A DNA stretch of 64,000 bases, from the NCBI RefSeq assembly GCF_002276045.1, contig NZ_NQMR01000003.1:50114-114113 (forward strand), written 5' to 3'. The notes under the pieces were generated by a model. It did no database searches. It saw only the letters and a program-made list of their open reading frames with translations, and was not told the DNA's origin. Positions within the stretch are counted from its first letter, which is position 1. Each line of letters begins with the position of its first letter. Of the stretch, positions 1 to 8,721 are shown piece by piece. The position numbers and the translations under genes were made by a program. The stretch is from Pseudoalteromonas sp. NBT06-2. Its GTDB lineage: Bacteria; Pseudomonadota; Gammaproteobacteria; Enterobacterales; Alteromonadaceae.

Positions 1-379
1 GACGGTATAAACCACTAGTCAGTAAAATATAACCACCCGGTGCAGCAAACGCATTGATACTGTCGCTTTCAATAACGCCAAATACCCAGTCAATATCTGG
101 ACGCTCAGACTGTGAAGCTAACCAGCGGCCAATTAGATTGACATAAGACTGTAATTTAGCATCGTCTACTAATTTTGATGCCCCTAATATGCTACCAGCC
201 AGTTGCTTTCCGATCGCACGCTCTTCTTCATAAGTATAACCAGTCCAAAGTGCAGGATTTTTATCTACTTTATCTTTTACTTTTGTGGCGCTATCCACTA
301 AATCACCAAAACTAATAGCGGCAGTATAACCAGAAATTGTTAATGCAGATGCTAGGGTAATTGTTGTTAATAATTTCAT
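1..379 (-). CDS. M48-family metalloprotease, N-terminal part
   Basis: The frame opens at an ATG at 379 and runs off the left edge, so only about 126 residues are visible. A hydrophobic signal-like N-terminus (MKLLTTITLASALTISGYTA) suggests export. Residues 50-126 resemble the N-terminal domain of M48 peptidases of the BepA/LoiP kind: EEERAIGKQLAGSILG, then VNLIGRWLASQSERP and NAFAAPGGYILLTSGLY, a stretch that in this family comes just before the zinc-binding HExxH. That motif would lie outside the window, so activity cannot be judged. The ATG overlaps the stop of the upstream SH3 gene by one base (TAATG), so the two are translationally coupled. It is the last visible gene of a CHASE2-SH3-M48 operon, which suggests envelope quality control; the role is inferred from family only. 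Confidence 0.75.
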   Translation of the reverse strand, partial: MKLLTTITLASALTISGYTAAISFGDLVDSATKVKDKVDKNPALWTGYTYEEERAIGKQLAGSILGASKLVDDAKLQSYVNLIGRWLASQSERPDIDWVFGVIESDSINAFAAPGGYILLTSGLYR

Positions 380-858
380 TATATTTTCACCTTTTTCAGT
401 TTAGCTTTTTTGGCGAACTTCTTAGCTTTTTTACTTGATACGGCAAGTATCAGAAACTTCTCAAATTCTTTTTTATTAAACTCTGCTGTTGATAATGCAT
501 CAGCATCCAGACCTCTGACACCAGTTGAGCTCACCACATTAGCTGAGCCATTACGCCCTGTACCCATACTTGCTGCGGAACTTAATGAACCTTCAGTACT
601 CCTAACACTGGGGAGTGTTTTACGAATATGTAATTTTCGCACCCAACCAGTTGCACCATCAACACTCACTTCTAACCACAAGCCTTTTTTCTTATTAATA
701 ACAACTTCTGCACTAGCCGCGATAGAGCTCAGGCTTTTTGCTTTTCGAGAAGGCTTATCGAGCAAATCCATATCTTTGCTGGCAAACTCAGCTTGTGCAC
801 CCAATGGTGACAAGACAGCCAGCACAGCAGCCAATAATTTTATCTTTTCAAATTTCAA
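379..858 (-). CDS. Exported bacterial SH3-domain protein
   Basis: About 159 residues. I place the start at a TTG at 858 because a strong ribosome site (AAGGAG) lies 7 bases before it and the upstream CHASE2 gene stops at 860; a longer ATG-started frame would run into that gene. The N-terminus (KIKLLAAVLAVLSPLGAQA) is a signal peptide. Residues about 20-80 form a bacterial SH3 domain with the usual LWLEVSVDGATGWV core, a module that generally binds peptidoglycan or peptides. The C-terminal third is Ser/Ala-rich and ends in a Lys/Ala-rich tail. It sits between a CHASE2 membrane protein and an M48 protease, with TAATG overlap to the latter, so it probably works with them in the periplasm. The exact function is unknown. 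Confidence 0.75.
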   Translation of the reverse strand: MKFEKIKLLAAVLAVLSPLGAQAEFASKDMDLLDKPSRKAKSLSSIAASAEVVINKKKGLWLEVSVDGATGWVRKLHIRKTLPSVRSTEGSLSSAASMGTGRNGSANVVSSTGVRGLDADALSTAEFNKKEFEKFLILAVSSKKAKKFAKKAKLKKVKI

Positions 859-859
859 G

Positions 860-2503
860 TTATATCTCCTTATTAATATGTTCCAACATAGACGGCATTG
901 ATTCTGACAAGGCCTTCTCAACAAAATCTTTCCTATTCTTTTCTATCGTATTGCAGCTGATTACGACATCAATTACAGCTTTTTCAGGATGAAGCTTTAT
1001 AATTACATCTTTTACTTTTCGCATGATTTCTTCGCCTGTTCCCTTAGGCGTAACAGCGTAAAATAGCCCACCATTGGTAGCATAATCGAGTAATAGACCA
1101 ATTTCTTTATTAAATACGGTATCTGAAAAAGCGATATGAGGACTCGTTTTTTCAATTACTTTTCTCAATTTCACTGCGTTTTTAATGTGATCTTCTTCTA
1201 CTTTATAGCGGTATGAACCACAAACAAGATCAATCGATGGATGATCTTTATGACCTATTAATAAACGCCCTTCTCGGAGTTGTTGCCTGAAAATCACCTG
1301 GCATATACGTGCAGTTGCATAAAATCCAATCGCAAAGTGACTCGCAAAAGTAATATCAGCAAAACTATCCATTGAAAGGATCAAACCTGCCGCAATAAAT
1401 ATTGCAATAAAATCCACACCAATAAAGATTAAATCCAGTAACTTACTACCTAAGCCAAAAATAAATACAATAGTCGCAAATATAAGCATAATGATTAAGA
1501 AATATAAACCAATAGATGCATTTAACTCTTCATACCATTGTTTATTAAGTAAATTTTCAACTGCAGTTGCTAAAATCAGCACGCCTGGTGTTTCAGAGTT
1601 CATAGGTGTCGGTTTTACCGCGAACAAACCCGGCGCAGACGAACCAATAACAATTACCGCACCAGAGAGATCCTCGATAACTTTTGTGTCTTCATTTTGT
1701 AATGCTTTAAATGTCTCAGCAAAGCTAAACTCTTGTATATTTTTTTTAGCTGATAAATAGTTAAGCAATATTTTATTTCTTTTTGGTAATGTACCGCCAG
1801 ACTGTTTTACCAACTGTGCTGCTAACGTTGGAATTCGGTAACCATGTATATCTAACGCAACGGGATAATGTCTCACAATCCCGTCACCATTCGATAAGTG
1901 AGCAAAGTTCGTCATACCAAACTTTTGACTATCGAGCGTTTGAGGCAAAAATGGTAACAAAACAGCTACTTTGTCATCTTTAGCAGATGGTTTTTTACCC
2001 ATACTAGGTAACATGCCAACCGAAACAGCAGATAGTTTGTCATTATGTGCCGGTAACCTTAATGCAGATAAATAAATATATTCAAGTGAACCAATAACCT
2101 CATCAAGATAACTATCACCTTCTATATTTTGTTTATCCGGATCAGTAAATAAAACATCAATACCAACCGCAGCAGGTTCAGCGAGTGAAAGATACTCTAA
2201 AAATTCGGCTAAAACAGAGCGTGGCCAAGGCCAGCGACCATATTCATCACTCATTGATGCCAATGTTGCTTCATCAATATCGATAACAACTACTTTTTTT
2301 GTTTCATTTTTCGTGGGAAAATAATCTAGTTGATTACTGTATTGCGTGGTTAAATCATATGTTTGATAGCTGGCAGTGCTTGCATTATTAAGTACATATG
2401 TTGGGATAATATAAGTGATTGCAAAAATTAAAGCGAGTGCGACATAAAACCAATGTCGGCTAACCAACATAAGTTGGCTGAGCTGATTTTTTAGGGTATT
2501 CAT
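860..2503 (-). CDS. CHASE2-domain membrane protein without a recognised output domain
   Basis: 547 residues. One membrane helix near residues 17-37 is followed by a periplasmic CHASE2 sensory domain (about 45-330), recognisable by VVVIDIDEATL, YGRWPWPRSV and GIDVLFTDPD. Three closely spaced membrane helices follow (about 330-400). In most CHASE2 proteins the next part is a histidine kinase or nucleotide cyclase. Here the last ~140 residues show no kinase, cyclase or GGDEF motif that I recognise, although they contain patterned alpha/beta sequence (around LRKVIEKTSPHIAFSDT). The stop at 860 is followed immediately by the ribosome site and TTG start of the SH3 gene, so it heads a three-gene operon. 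I infer a sensor-like envelope protein. Confidence 0.8.
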   Translation of the reverse strand: MNTLKNQLSQLMLVSRHWFYVALALIFAITYIIPTYVLNNASTASYQTYDLTTQYSNQLDYFPTKNETKKVVVIDIDEATLASMSDEYGRWPWPRSVLAEFLEYLSLAEPAAVGIDVLFTDPDKQNIEGDSYLDEVIGSLEYIYLSALRLPAHNDKLSAVSVGMLPSMGKKPSAKDDKVAVLLPFLPQTLDSQKFGMTNFAHLSNGDGIVRHYPVALDIHGYRIPTLAAQLVKQSGGTLPKRNKILLNYLSAKKNIQEFSFAETFKALQNEDTKVIEDLSGAVIVIGSSAPGLFAVKPTPMNSETPGVLILATAVENLLNKQWYEELNASIGLYFLIIMLIFATIVFIFGLGSKLLDLIFIGVDFIAIFIAAGLILSMDSFADITFASHFAIGFYATARICQVIFRQQLREGRLLIGHKDHPSIDLVCGSYRYKVEEDHIKNAVKLRKVIEKTSPHIAFSDTVFNKEIGLLLDYATNGGLFYAVTPKGTGEEIMRKVKDVIIKLHPEKAVIDVVISCNTIEKNRKDFVEKALSESMPSMLEHINKEI

Positions 2504-3219
2504 ATATCTTCCATAATATTGACCTAAATTTGAAACCGTAATTTAGTGTAAAACTTAACACCTGTCAACATCAAAGTTTTATAATTTGTAAAAACATATT
2601 AAAAATTAAAATAATAAAAAACATGAACTTACACAATTAAGTTATAAGTTAATTGGAAAAATATGACAGACAAGTAATTAAATCACCTATTTTTATAGTC
2701 TAATTTTTATCAAATAAAATTTTAAGACACTTTTATCTTATTGATTATAAATTGCCACCTTTAAGTTCACCACATACCTTATTATCTGATGATTTTTAGC
2801 TTAGTTAACTTATATTCCGGGATTTAGATTAGCGTTAACAAGGAGATCTTATTTTTTGGTCGTCAAAATATTTATTAACGAAAAATAATTATTGGGTCAT
2901 GGCACTCATTAGTAAGCTCTGATCAAGTAAGTATGCGTGTTTGCTTGAGGTTTTTAAAACCAAGCAAACATATTTCTGTGCACTCAGTTCAGTTGTTTAT
3001 TAATACACACACAAAATTCGTATTATTGGTGTGAATATGCACCCGTCACCCATCTGAATTAAAACTTCGTAGTCAGCCTATTTATAGTATGGCTACAGCT
3101 ATTAGCTGTTAAGCCTCAGTAATTTTTTAGTTCCAAAGTTAATCTGTCTTTTCGCACCAAAAATTTAATTAAAAAAGCTTCTTCAATTTTGGGCATACTT
3201 ATTTTTCAACTTTATTAGA
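2504..3219. other. 716-bp gap with an orphan hairpin
   Basis: AT-rich and without a coding frame that I can support. It must hold the promoter of the leftward CHASE2 operon. A strong hairpin lies at 2939-2969: arm GTTTGCTT, a two-base bulge, then GGTTTT/AAAACC and AAGCAAAC. It has no adjacent gene end. It could be the terminator of a lost gene or of a small RNA. Confidence 0.4.
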
Positions 3220-3834
3220 ATGGTTAAGTTAAAGGTTCAATCAAACCAAGCATCAAACCCTCCAAAACGAAACCTTACTCGTTTATTAAATAGTAGCGAT
3301 ACTCTAAAATTATCGATCAGTGATTTAGCAAATTTATCAGGGAGAAGTATTTCTACTTTTACTCGAGATTTCAAATCAATATACCCAAGCCACTTCAAGA
3401 TGTGAGGTTCAGGACTGCTGAGCAATTCATGATCTAGGCGCATCTTTGCATTAATGGTTACTCCCTTAAAAAAAGATGGAACAACGAGCATGATTTGCTC
3501 AGAAGTCCCTGTAAGGTTGGTTTATAAATACTTTATGCAGCGTTATTGATTTTGAAAAGGGAATAACCATGTTCTTCAATCAATGCCTTGCCTAAAGTAT
3601 TTCTAATTCCAACTGAATCCTGCATCTTGAAGTGGTTTGGGTATATATGGCATAGCTCCTAAACAATGGTTAAAAAATAAAAGATTAGCTCGTGCTTATG
3701 AACAATTGACGAATACAGAATTGACAGTGACACATGTGGCTGCAGATTTAGGTTATGAAAATATATCTCATTTTATTAAATCTTTTAAAGAAAGGTACAA
3801 AACAACACCGAAACAATTAAAACAAAATAACTGA
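3220..3834 (+). pseudogene. AraC-family regulator C-terminal domain, split by a MITE
   Basis: Two same-frame coding pieces flank an inserted repeat. The left piece (3220-3381) ends in LSISDLANLSGRSISTFTRDF plus KSI, the first helix-turn-helix of an AraC domain. The right piece (3644-3834) continues with YGIAPKQWLKNKRLARAYEQL and ends with the second helix-turn-helix (ENISHFIKSFKERYKTTPKQL). Removing the 262-bp element and one TA copy restores an uninterrupted frame across SIYGIAPKQW. The insert carries stop codons in this frame, so the gene is dead. Only about 125 residues are recoverable, against 250-300 usual for the family, so the N-terminal effector part is missing or was never present. 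Confidence 0.85.
3382..3643. mobile_element. MITE copy 1 (262 bp, TA target duplication)
   Basis: The terminal inverted repeats are TACCCAAGCCACTTCAAGAT at the left and its near complement ending GGTTTGGGTA at the right. TA flanks both sides and the interrupted AraC frame is restored when element plus one TA are removed, so the duplication is TA, as for Tc1/mariner and IS630-type transposases. No transposase is encoded. It is almost identical to the copy at 47055-47364 in the same orientation but lacks a 48-bp internal block after GATGGA, and one further base differs (AAAGTATTTC against AAAGCATTTC). Confidence 0.9.
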
Positions 3835-3925
3835 TTGAAAAACGTCATTTTTGCGTGTTTATGAGTAGTTTACCTTTTCTCTCGTGATTAAATAACCATT
3901 GTTAATTAATCAACGGAGTAAAATA

Positions 3926-4216
3926 ATGAGAGTAAGAGTAACTCTTAACTGCCAAGTAAAGCCCGATCAACTTGAAGTATTATTACCTTTTTTAGAAAAA
4001 AAATTACCTAATGTTAGAGGGTTTATCGGCTGCATGAGTGTGACTGTTTATTTTGATAAAGAGGCTTCAGAAATGTTACTTGAAGAAGAGTGGCTTAGTA
4101 TTGAGTATCATCAGACCTATATAAAACATATTGAAAGTAATGGTATATTAGGTGAGCTGGCTTCATATTTAGCGTCAGTTCCAGTGATTAAATATTTTCA
4201 AAAAGCAGACCTTTAA
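3926..4216 (+). CDS. Small ABM (antibiotic biosynthesis monooxygenase) fold protein
   Basis: 96 residues from the ATG at 3926, chosen because CGGAG lies 8 bases before it; an upstream ATG at 3899 has no ribosome site. The sequence begins MRVRVTLNCQVKPDQ and contains LPFLEKKLPNVRGFIGCMSV, YFDKEASEMLLEEEWLSIE and YHQTYIKH. This fits the small ferredoxin-like ABM/YgiN family, whose members act as quinol or heme monooxygenases or are simply structural dimers. It stands alone between the split AraC gene and an IS66 scrap. Function cannot be assigned beyond the fold. Confidence 0.65.
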   Translation: MRVRVTLNCQVKPDQLEVLLPFLEKKLPNVRGFIGCMSVTVYFDKEASEMLLEEEWLSIEYHQTYIKHIESNGILGELASYLASVPVIKYFQKADL

Positions 4217-4261
4217 GCAGAGTAATATATAACGTGAAAATGGCTGGGGTCACCCATACAC

Positions 4262-4474
4262 TCAAAGAGTTTCATCAACTCTCGTTCTTAAATAAAGCCA
4301 GTTTGATCCCAATACAAAATTTTGAGTTTTAGCTAAATTTAGCTTTTTACGGGATGCATACAAACTGGATATTGATAATTGATGTTGGCGACAATACTCA
4401 ACGATAGTTAAACAGCTAGATTTTTGCTCTTCAATAATAGATTGCCATTGTTCTTGGCTGCATAATTCTATAAG
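4262..4474 (-). pseudogene. IS66-family TnpA-like accessory protein remnant
   Basis: Reading leftwards from 4474 gives about 70 codons containing SQEQWQSIIEEQKSSCL, then EYCRQHQLSISSLYASRKKLN, before a TGA at 4262-4264. The pattern 'EQW..II..Q..S.L....YCR.H.LS..S.Y..RKKL' is that of the small TnpA protein of IS66-type elements. No start codon, TnpB or TnpC and no clear IS end are visible, so this is a decayed scrap. The rest of the 4217-4635 gap holds nothing else I can support except the hairpin at 4577-4605. Confidence 0.65.
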
Positions 4475-4576
4475 TTACTCCAAGGATTGTTTGGTAATAA
4501 TTTAAACTAATCGGTGCTCTAGTGTTCGTAAAAGTATTTAGGTAGGCCTAACACTTAGGCGCTTGCTATATGATTA

Positions 4577-4605
4577 TCGAAGTACATTAAATTAATATAC
4601 TTCGA
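4577..4605. terminator. Hairpin downstream of the zinc operon
   Basis: The arms TCGAAGTA and TACTTCGA (8 bp, 13-nt loop) lie about 30 bp beyond the stop of the AztD-like gene. There is no T-run on the leftward strand, so it may only be a 3'-end stabiliser. Confidence 0.35.
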
Positions 4606-4635
4606 CCTCCTTTTTACTTTTTTATTTACTAATAA

Positions 4636-5940
4636 TTAGTGACCATGCTCTTCTTTTGATGCGACACCTAGCCATGTGGCTTTAGCTGGTACAAAGTTTA
4701 AGTCAAAGTGGCCAATAACTTCACCATCATGTAAATCTACTGCTGTTACTTCTTGCTCATGAATAATATAAATTAACTCATGTGCTTTTGAAGCAATAAT
4801 TGATGGTTTAGCATCTTCGGCTAAATCACTAAATAACGATATACGCTTATCTAATTCCCAATTATTTTCAGCTGAAAATACATTTAAGTATCCAGTATTA
4901 TCAATAATTAAACTATGTTCATTATGACCATCTAAACCATATGAAATCAAAGAAAGATCTTCTTCAGGTTGCCAATTAAATGAAGTAATTTGCTCAGCCC
5001 TTAAATCCACTAAAAATAATCCTGCACGAGAACCTCCAATCATCACATCACTTTCAGCACTGCCTTTTAATGAACCAATACGAACACCTTCAGGCATATC
5101 CACTGGATTAGCAATTTTATGCGCTGTAAAAACATTTCCTTTTTGTTCAATAGCAAGTACACCATCACCACATGCAAAAGCAATGTAGTTTTCTGTTTGA
5201 AAACTGCCATGTAAAGCAGGACACGTTTCTTCGAATACTTGCTCTTGATGAAAGTGGTCGCCATGAACTTCTAACAAGACAACTTGTTCGGGTAAACTAC
5301 TTTGTGAACTACTATCACGTAGAGTTGTTAAAACAAAGTCGCCTCTAATTTCAGCAGTGCCATGCATATACGTATCAAAATGATGCTCTGCGATAATAGT
5401 TTCTTGCACAATACTTTCATCACTTAATAAACTTAAATTCGCATTTGCGCCAGTTTCTTGATCACCATCAAAAAAGACAGCAGCTTTATCACCTCGCGGT
5501 ACATAATGCGTCGGCTTAACATCATTTAAGGTAAAATTTTTCAATGTCGGTGCATCAGTATGTTGGTCATAATGATCACCATGTAACTCTTGCCATATTC
5601 CTCCGTCAATAAATTCAACGTGATCTACCGAGCGTTGAACAGCAACCGCATAGCGACTCTCTGGACTGGCATATAAATATTCAGCCGGATGCGTAATATT
5701 GACCGATTCAACCAGTGTATTGTCTTCTAAATCAAAAAAATGAATAACGGCTTGCTCTGCGTCTGCAATAGCTAAACGTCCTTTCCCTAGCGCGTCATCA
5801 TGATCATGTCCATCTTCTTTAGGGATTGGTGTCGGCTCTATTTCAGTAATATTGGTATCACTATCACCACAGCCAATTAATGCCGCTGTTGCACATGTCA
5901 GTAATAAGATTTTTAATGCAATGGTTTTCATGGTTTTCAT
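4636..5940 (-). CDS. AztD-like zinc-binding beta-propeller lipoprotein
   Basis: 434 residues. The N-terminus (MKTMKTIALKILLLTCATAA then LIGCG) is a lipoprotein signal with lipobox LIGC. The mature protein starts with an acidic/His segment (EDGHDHDD) and continues as repeated blades of propeller type (for example YLYASPESRYAVAVQRS, GGIWQELHGDHYDQH, GDFVLTTLRDS). It resembles AztD-type periplasmic zinc metallochaperones, which are His-rich beta-propellers. It lies 62 bp downstream of a ZnuD-like receptor in the same direction, so the two are probably co-transcribed from the Zur-controlled promoter near 8390. I infer that it binds zinc brought in by the receptor. The start at 5940 is preceded by AAGGAAAAAC; a second ATG three codons later is possible. 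Confidence 0.75.
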   Translation of the reverse strand: MKTMKTIALKILLLTCATAALIGCGDSDTNITEIEPTPIPKEDGHDHDDALGKGRLAIADAEQAVIHFFDLEDNTLVESVNITHPAEYLYASPESRYAVAVQRSVDHVEFIDGGIWQELHGDHYDQHTDAPTLKNFTLNDVKPTHYVPRGDKAAVFFDGDQETGANANLSLLSDESIVQETIIAEHHFDTYMHGTAEIRGDFVLTTLRDSSSQSSLPEQVVLLEVHGDHFHQEQVFEETCPALHGSFQTENYIAFACGDGVLAIEQKGNVFTAHKIANPVDMPEGVRIGSLKGSAESDVMIGGSRAGLFLVDLRAEQITSFNWQPEEDLSLISYGLDGHNEHSLIIDNTGYLNVFSAENNWELDKRISLFSDLAEDAKPSIIASKAHELIYIIHEQEVTAVDLHDGEVIGHFDLNFVPAKATWLGVASKEEHGH

Positions 5941-6002
5941 GTTTTTCCTTAAAGTTAGATGTTAATAGCCCATATTTACATAGGCATTGAGTACGAATTT
6001 AA

Positions 6003-8336
6003 TTAAAATGTGCCGCGTAAGCCAAAAATAATTGAGCGACCAGCTAATGGCGTTAGATCTTTTAAGAAAGAGGTATGCACTTGGGCATATTCATCAGTTA
6101 AATTATTAATTTTAAGGTAAGCAGCTAAATCATACTGCGCTTTGTTGAAGTGGTAATTAATGTTGCCATCAACCATAACATAGCTATCTGTGGCACTTTC
6201 AAGTTCAGCTGTATGAGTTTGTTCAAAATAATGACTTACAAATAAATCTGCTGAGATAGATTCTCCCTGATAGCTAAACTCTGTAGCAATACGTGCAGGA
6301 GGTGTGCGTGGTAACTGTGAACCAGAATCTAAACTTGCACGAATGATATCCCCTTGAACTCGCCACGAAAAGGTGTCTGTGACTTGCCATACAGCTTGCG
6401 CTTCGAAACCATGTAAAGTGACATCTTTCGCTGTAAAGGTATATAAAGGTAAAGTATGTGATTCTTCTTCTTCATGATCACCATGATCATGTCCACTGTG
6501 ATCATGTCCATCACCCGCGGAAAAACCTGTTGCTTGTTCGTAATAATAATCATCTATTTGATTATAAAATGCATTTAAAATAAAACCAAAGTCACCTTTA
6601 AATTTACGTAAACTTAAATCAATATTAGTTGCGGTTTCCATTACAATATCTTGTTCAGTTAAACCAAAATACGGTTCATCATCATGCAATGCAAATAAAG
6701 CCCCTACTTCATAAGAACGCGTGCCAATATGAGGACCAAATGATAATAGCTCAGATGCAGATGGTGCTCTTTGGGAGTGGGATAAAGACAAGCCCATGTT
6801 ATAACCATCGGTAAAGTCCCAAACTAAGCCAGCAGATAAACTCATTGGTGTAAATCTATGATCTACTTCAAAGTTTCTAGTATAACCTGCACTTTCATGT
6901 TCATTATCATGTGCTGAAAATAATTCAATTTCTGGTAAACGTACTTTTCCTGCTGTAATTTCTGTTTGCTCTATACGCGCACCTAATTGAAATAACACAT
7001 CTGAAAAATGACGTTCTTCCATCCAAGCAAATGCTATCGATTCTGATTTGGATGGAGGTGTAAACGCTTCAGCTCCGATAGCAGTAAAATCACTTTGCTT
7101 ATAATGAAAACTAAAACCACCACGCCATTCAAAAATATCTTGATGTAATACTTCAAAGCGCGCTTCTAAAGATTCACTATCAAAAGTAGTACCTATCACT
7201 CCTAATTCAACTTCACTATGTTGATAATCTGTATAAGAAAATTTAGTATTCAGTGACTTTATCAATGCGTTATCAAAATTAAGTTCACTCAAAACTTGCC
7301 AACGGTTTTGATCTAAATCGGCAAAAACTTGTACATTCTCATCACCATGGCTATGACCTGGAATTCCATATTCCTGTGCTAGATTTTGATAAGAAAAACC
7401 GACATAACCATTATTAAGTAAATAACTACTACCTAGTGTAAACCCGCTTGATTGGGCTGCTGAATTATCTACTTCATTTACACCATTTTTTTCTGGTATT
7501 TGATAGTTTTCACTCTCTCGATAAAAGCCATCAGCATGCACAGCAACATTATCAATGCCGCTGGTAAAAGATCCTGACACAAGCTGCTGTTCATTATTAC
7601 TATTATATTCTGCTAACCATTCACCTTTGATATCTGTACTAGTAGGAATTCGTTCATCAACAATATTTACTACACCACCAATCGCACCACTTCCATAAAA
7701 CAGTGTTGCTGGTCCACGAAGCACCTCTATGCGTTCACTTGTTACTGTTTCAGTTGAAACCGCATGATCTGGACCAACACGAGAAGCATCACCAGCATCT
7801 AAACCATTCTGAGTAACTAAAACTCTTGGCCCATCAAGTCCACGAATAATAGGCGTTCCAGCAACACCACCATGAAAATTACTATGTACACCCACTTCTT
7901 TACTTAAAGTATCACCCAAAGTATTAGCTTGACGCATACGTAAATTTTCACCATGTAACACAGTAATAGGTAATGCTGATTCAATATTAGAGCTATGAAA
8001 AGGTGTGGCACTCACATCAATAATTTCAATGGCAGACTTATCAAGCAATACGTTAACTTGTGCTGTCTTATTATCACTTATATCGAGTGTTATATTTTTA
8101 TGAGCAAAGTTATTAGCAACAATATGTAATTCATAACGACCAGGCTTTATTTTTAAATTAAATACACCTTCTTCATCAGTGTGTGTCAAAGTATTTGTTC
8201 CCATCACTTTTACAGTCGCACCAGCAACAACATCTCCATTATTGCCAATGATTTTTCCTTGTACTTGCTCTGCATAAACCTGATTACTTGCACTAATAGC
8301 AAGTAATGCACTCATAATTAGTGATATTTTTTTCAT
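6003..8336 (-). CDS. ZnuD-like TonB-dependent zinc receptor
   Basis: 777 residues with a signal peptide (MKKISLIMSALLAISASNQVYA). Residues about 24-100 form a carboxypeptidase-regulatory-like domain (GKIIGNNGDVVAGATVKV). A TonB plug follows (PIIRGLDGPRVLVTQNGLDA; RIEVLRGPATLFYGSGAIGG) and then a beta-barrel ending in the usual terminal Phe (IIFGLRGTF). A His/Asp-rich extracellular segment (GDGHDHSGHDHGDHEEEESH) and other His-Gly patches are hallmarks of the ZnuD zinc receptors. Two Zur-like operators lie 31-69 bp upstream of the ATG. It should import zinc, or a zinc complex, across the outer membrane and pass it to the AztD-like protein encoded next. Confidence 0.85.
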   Translation of the reverse strand: MKKISLIMSALLAISASNQVYAEQVQGKIIGNNGDVVAGATVKVMGTNTLTHTDEEGVFNLKIKPGRYELHIVANNFAHKNITLDISDNKTAQVNVLLDKSAIEIIDVSATPFHSSNIESALPITVLHGENLRMRQANTLGDTLSKEVGVHSNFHGGVAGTPIIRGLDGPRVLVTQNGLDAGDASRVGPDHAVSTETVTSERIEVLRGPATLFYGSGAIGGVVNIVDERIPTSTDIKGEWLAEYNSNNEQQLVSGSFTSGIDNVAVHADGFYRESENYQIPEKNGVNEVDNSAAQSSGFTLGSSYLLNNGYVGFSYQNLAQEYGIPGHSHGDENVQVFADLDQNRWQVLSELNFDNALIKSLNTKFSYTDYQHSEVELGVIGTTFDSESLEARFEVLHQDIFEWRGGFSFHYKQSDFTAIGAEAFTPPSKSESIAFAWMEERHFSDVLFQLGARIEQTEITAGKVRLPEIELFSAHDNEHESAGYTRNFEVDHRFTPMSLSAGLVWDFTDGYNMGLSLSHSQRAPSASELLSFGPHIGTRSYEVGALFALHDDEPYFGLTEQDIVMETATNIDLSLRKFKGDFGFILNAFYNQIDDYYYEQATGFSAGDGHDHSGHDHGDHEEEESHTLPLYTFTAKDVTLHGFEAQAVWQVTDTFSWRVQGDIIRASLDSGSQLPRTPPARIATEFSYQGESISADLFVSHYFEQTHTAELESATDSYVMVDGNINYHFNKAQYDLAAYLKINNLTDEYAQVHTSFLKDLTPLAGRSIIFGLRGTF

Positions 8337-8366
8337 GATGCCTCTTATAAATAAACTTTATTAAAC

Positions 8367-8405
8367 GTGATAATATAACACCTACTAGATGATATGTTAT
8401 AACAT
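8367..8405. promoter_or_regulatory. Two Zur-type operators
   Basis: The perfect 12-bp palindrome ATGTTATAACAT (8394-8405, in context GATATGTTATAACATAATGC) matches the centre of the gammaproteobacterial Zur box. A second related site, GTGATAATATAACAC, lies at 8367-8381. Both are just upstream of the zinc receptor start at 8336. The remaining 8406-8721 gap up to the LysE gene shows nothing else that I can name. Confidence 0.75.
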
Positions 8406-8721
8406 AATGCACATCAACAGATATTGCATCTTTTTATAAAAATCACCAAAAATAAAAAAAATATTCAACTTCACACAAAGCATATATTTAACATACATAA
8501 CAAGAGTATAAAAAGACCAGAAAATAAATTTTGCTAGCAATGTATGCAGAGTCACGACATTTAGTAACTAGTTACTGCTAAAACTTGAATAGGTTTATAG
8601 GTAAGTATACTATCCATACAAGCCATTAAAAAAATAAAGAAATTTGGATTTTACTCTTTCGTCACTCATTTTAACCAACAACTTTTTTGCCAATTAATTC
8701 GGTTACTTTAAAGGAGCATGT

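Noticed and set aside
410..901. Rightward open frame of 163 codons opposite the SH3 gene
   Set aside because: It overlaps the SH3 gene, which has a signal peptide, domain motifs and a good ribosome site; the opposite frame resembles no protein.
4577..4605. TCGAAGTA/TACTTCGA as a seventh TTCGAA operator
   Set aside because: The two halves are separated by a 13-nt loop and there is no TTCGAA centre; it is a hairpin, not a compact palindrome.
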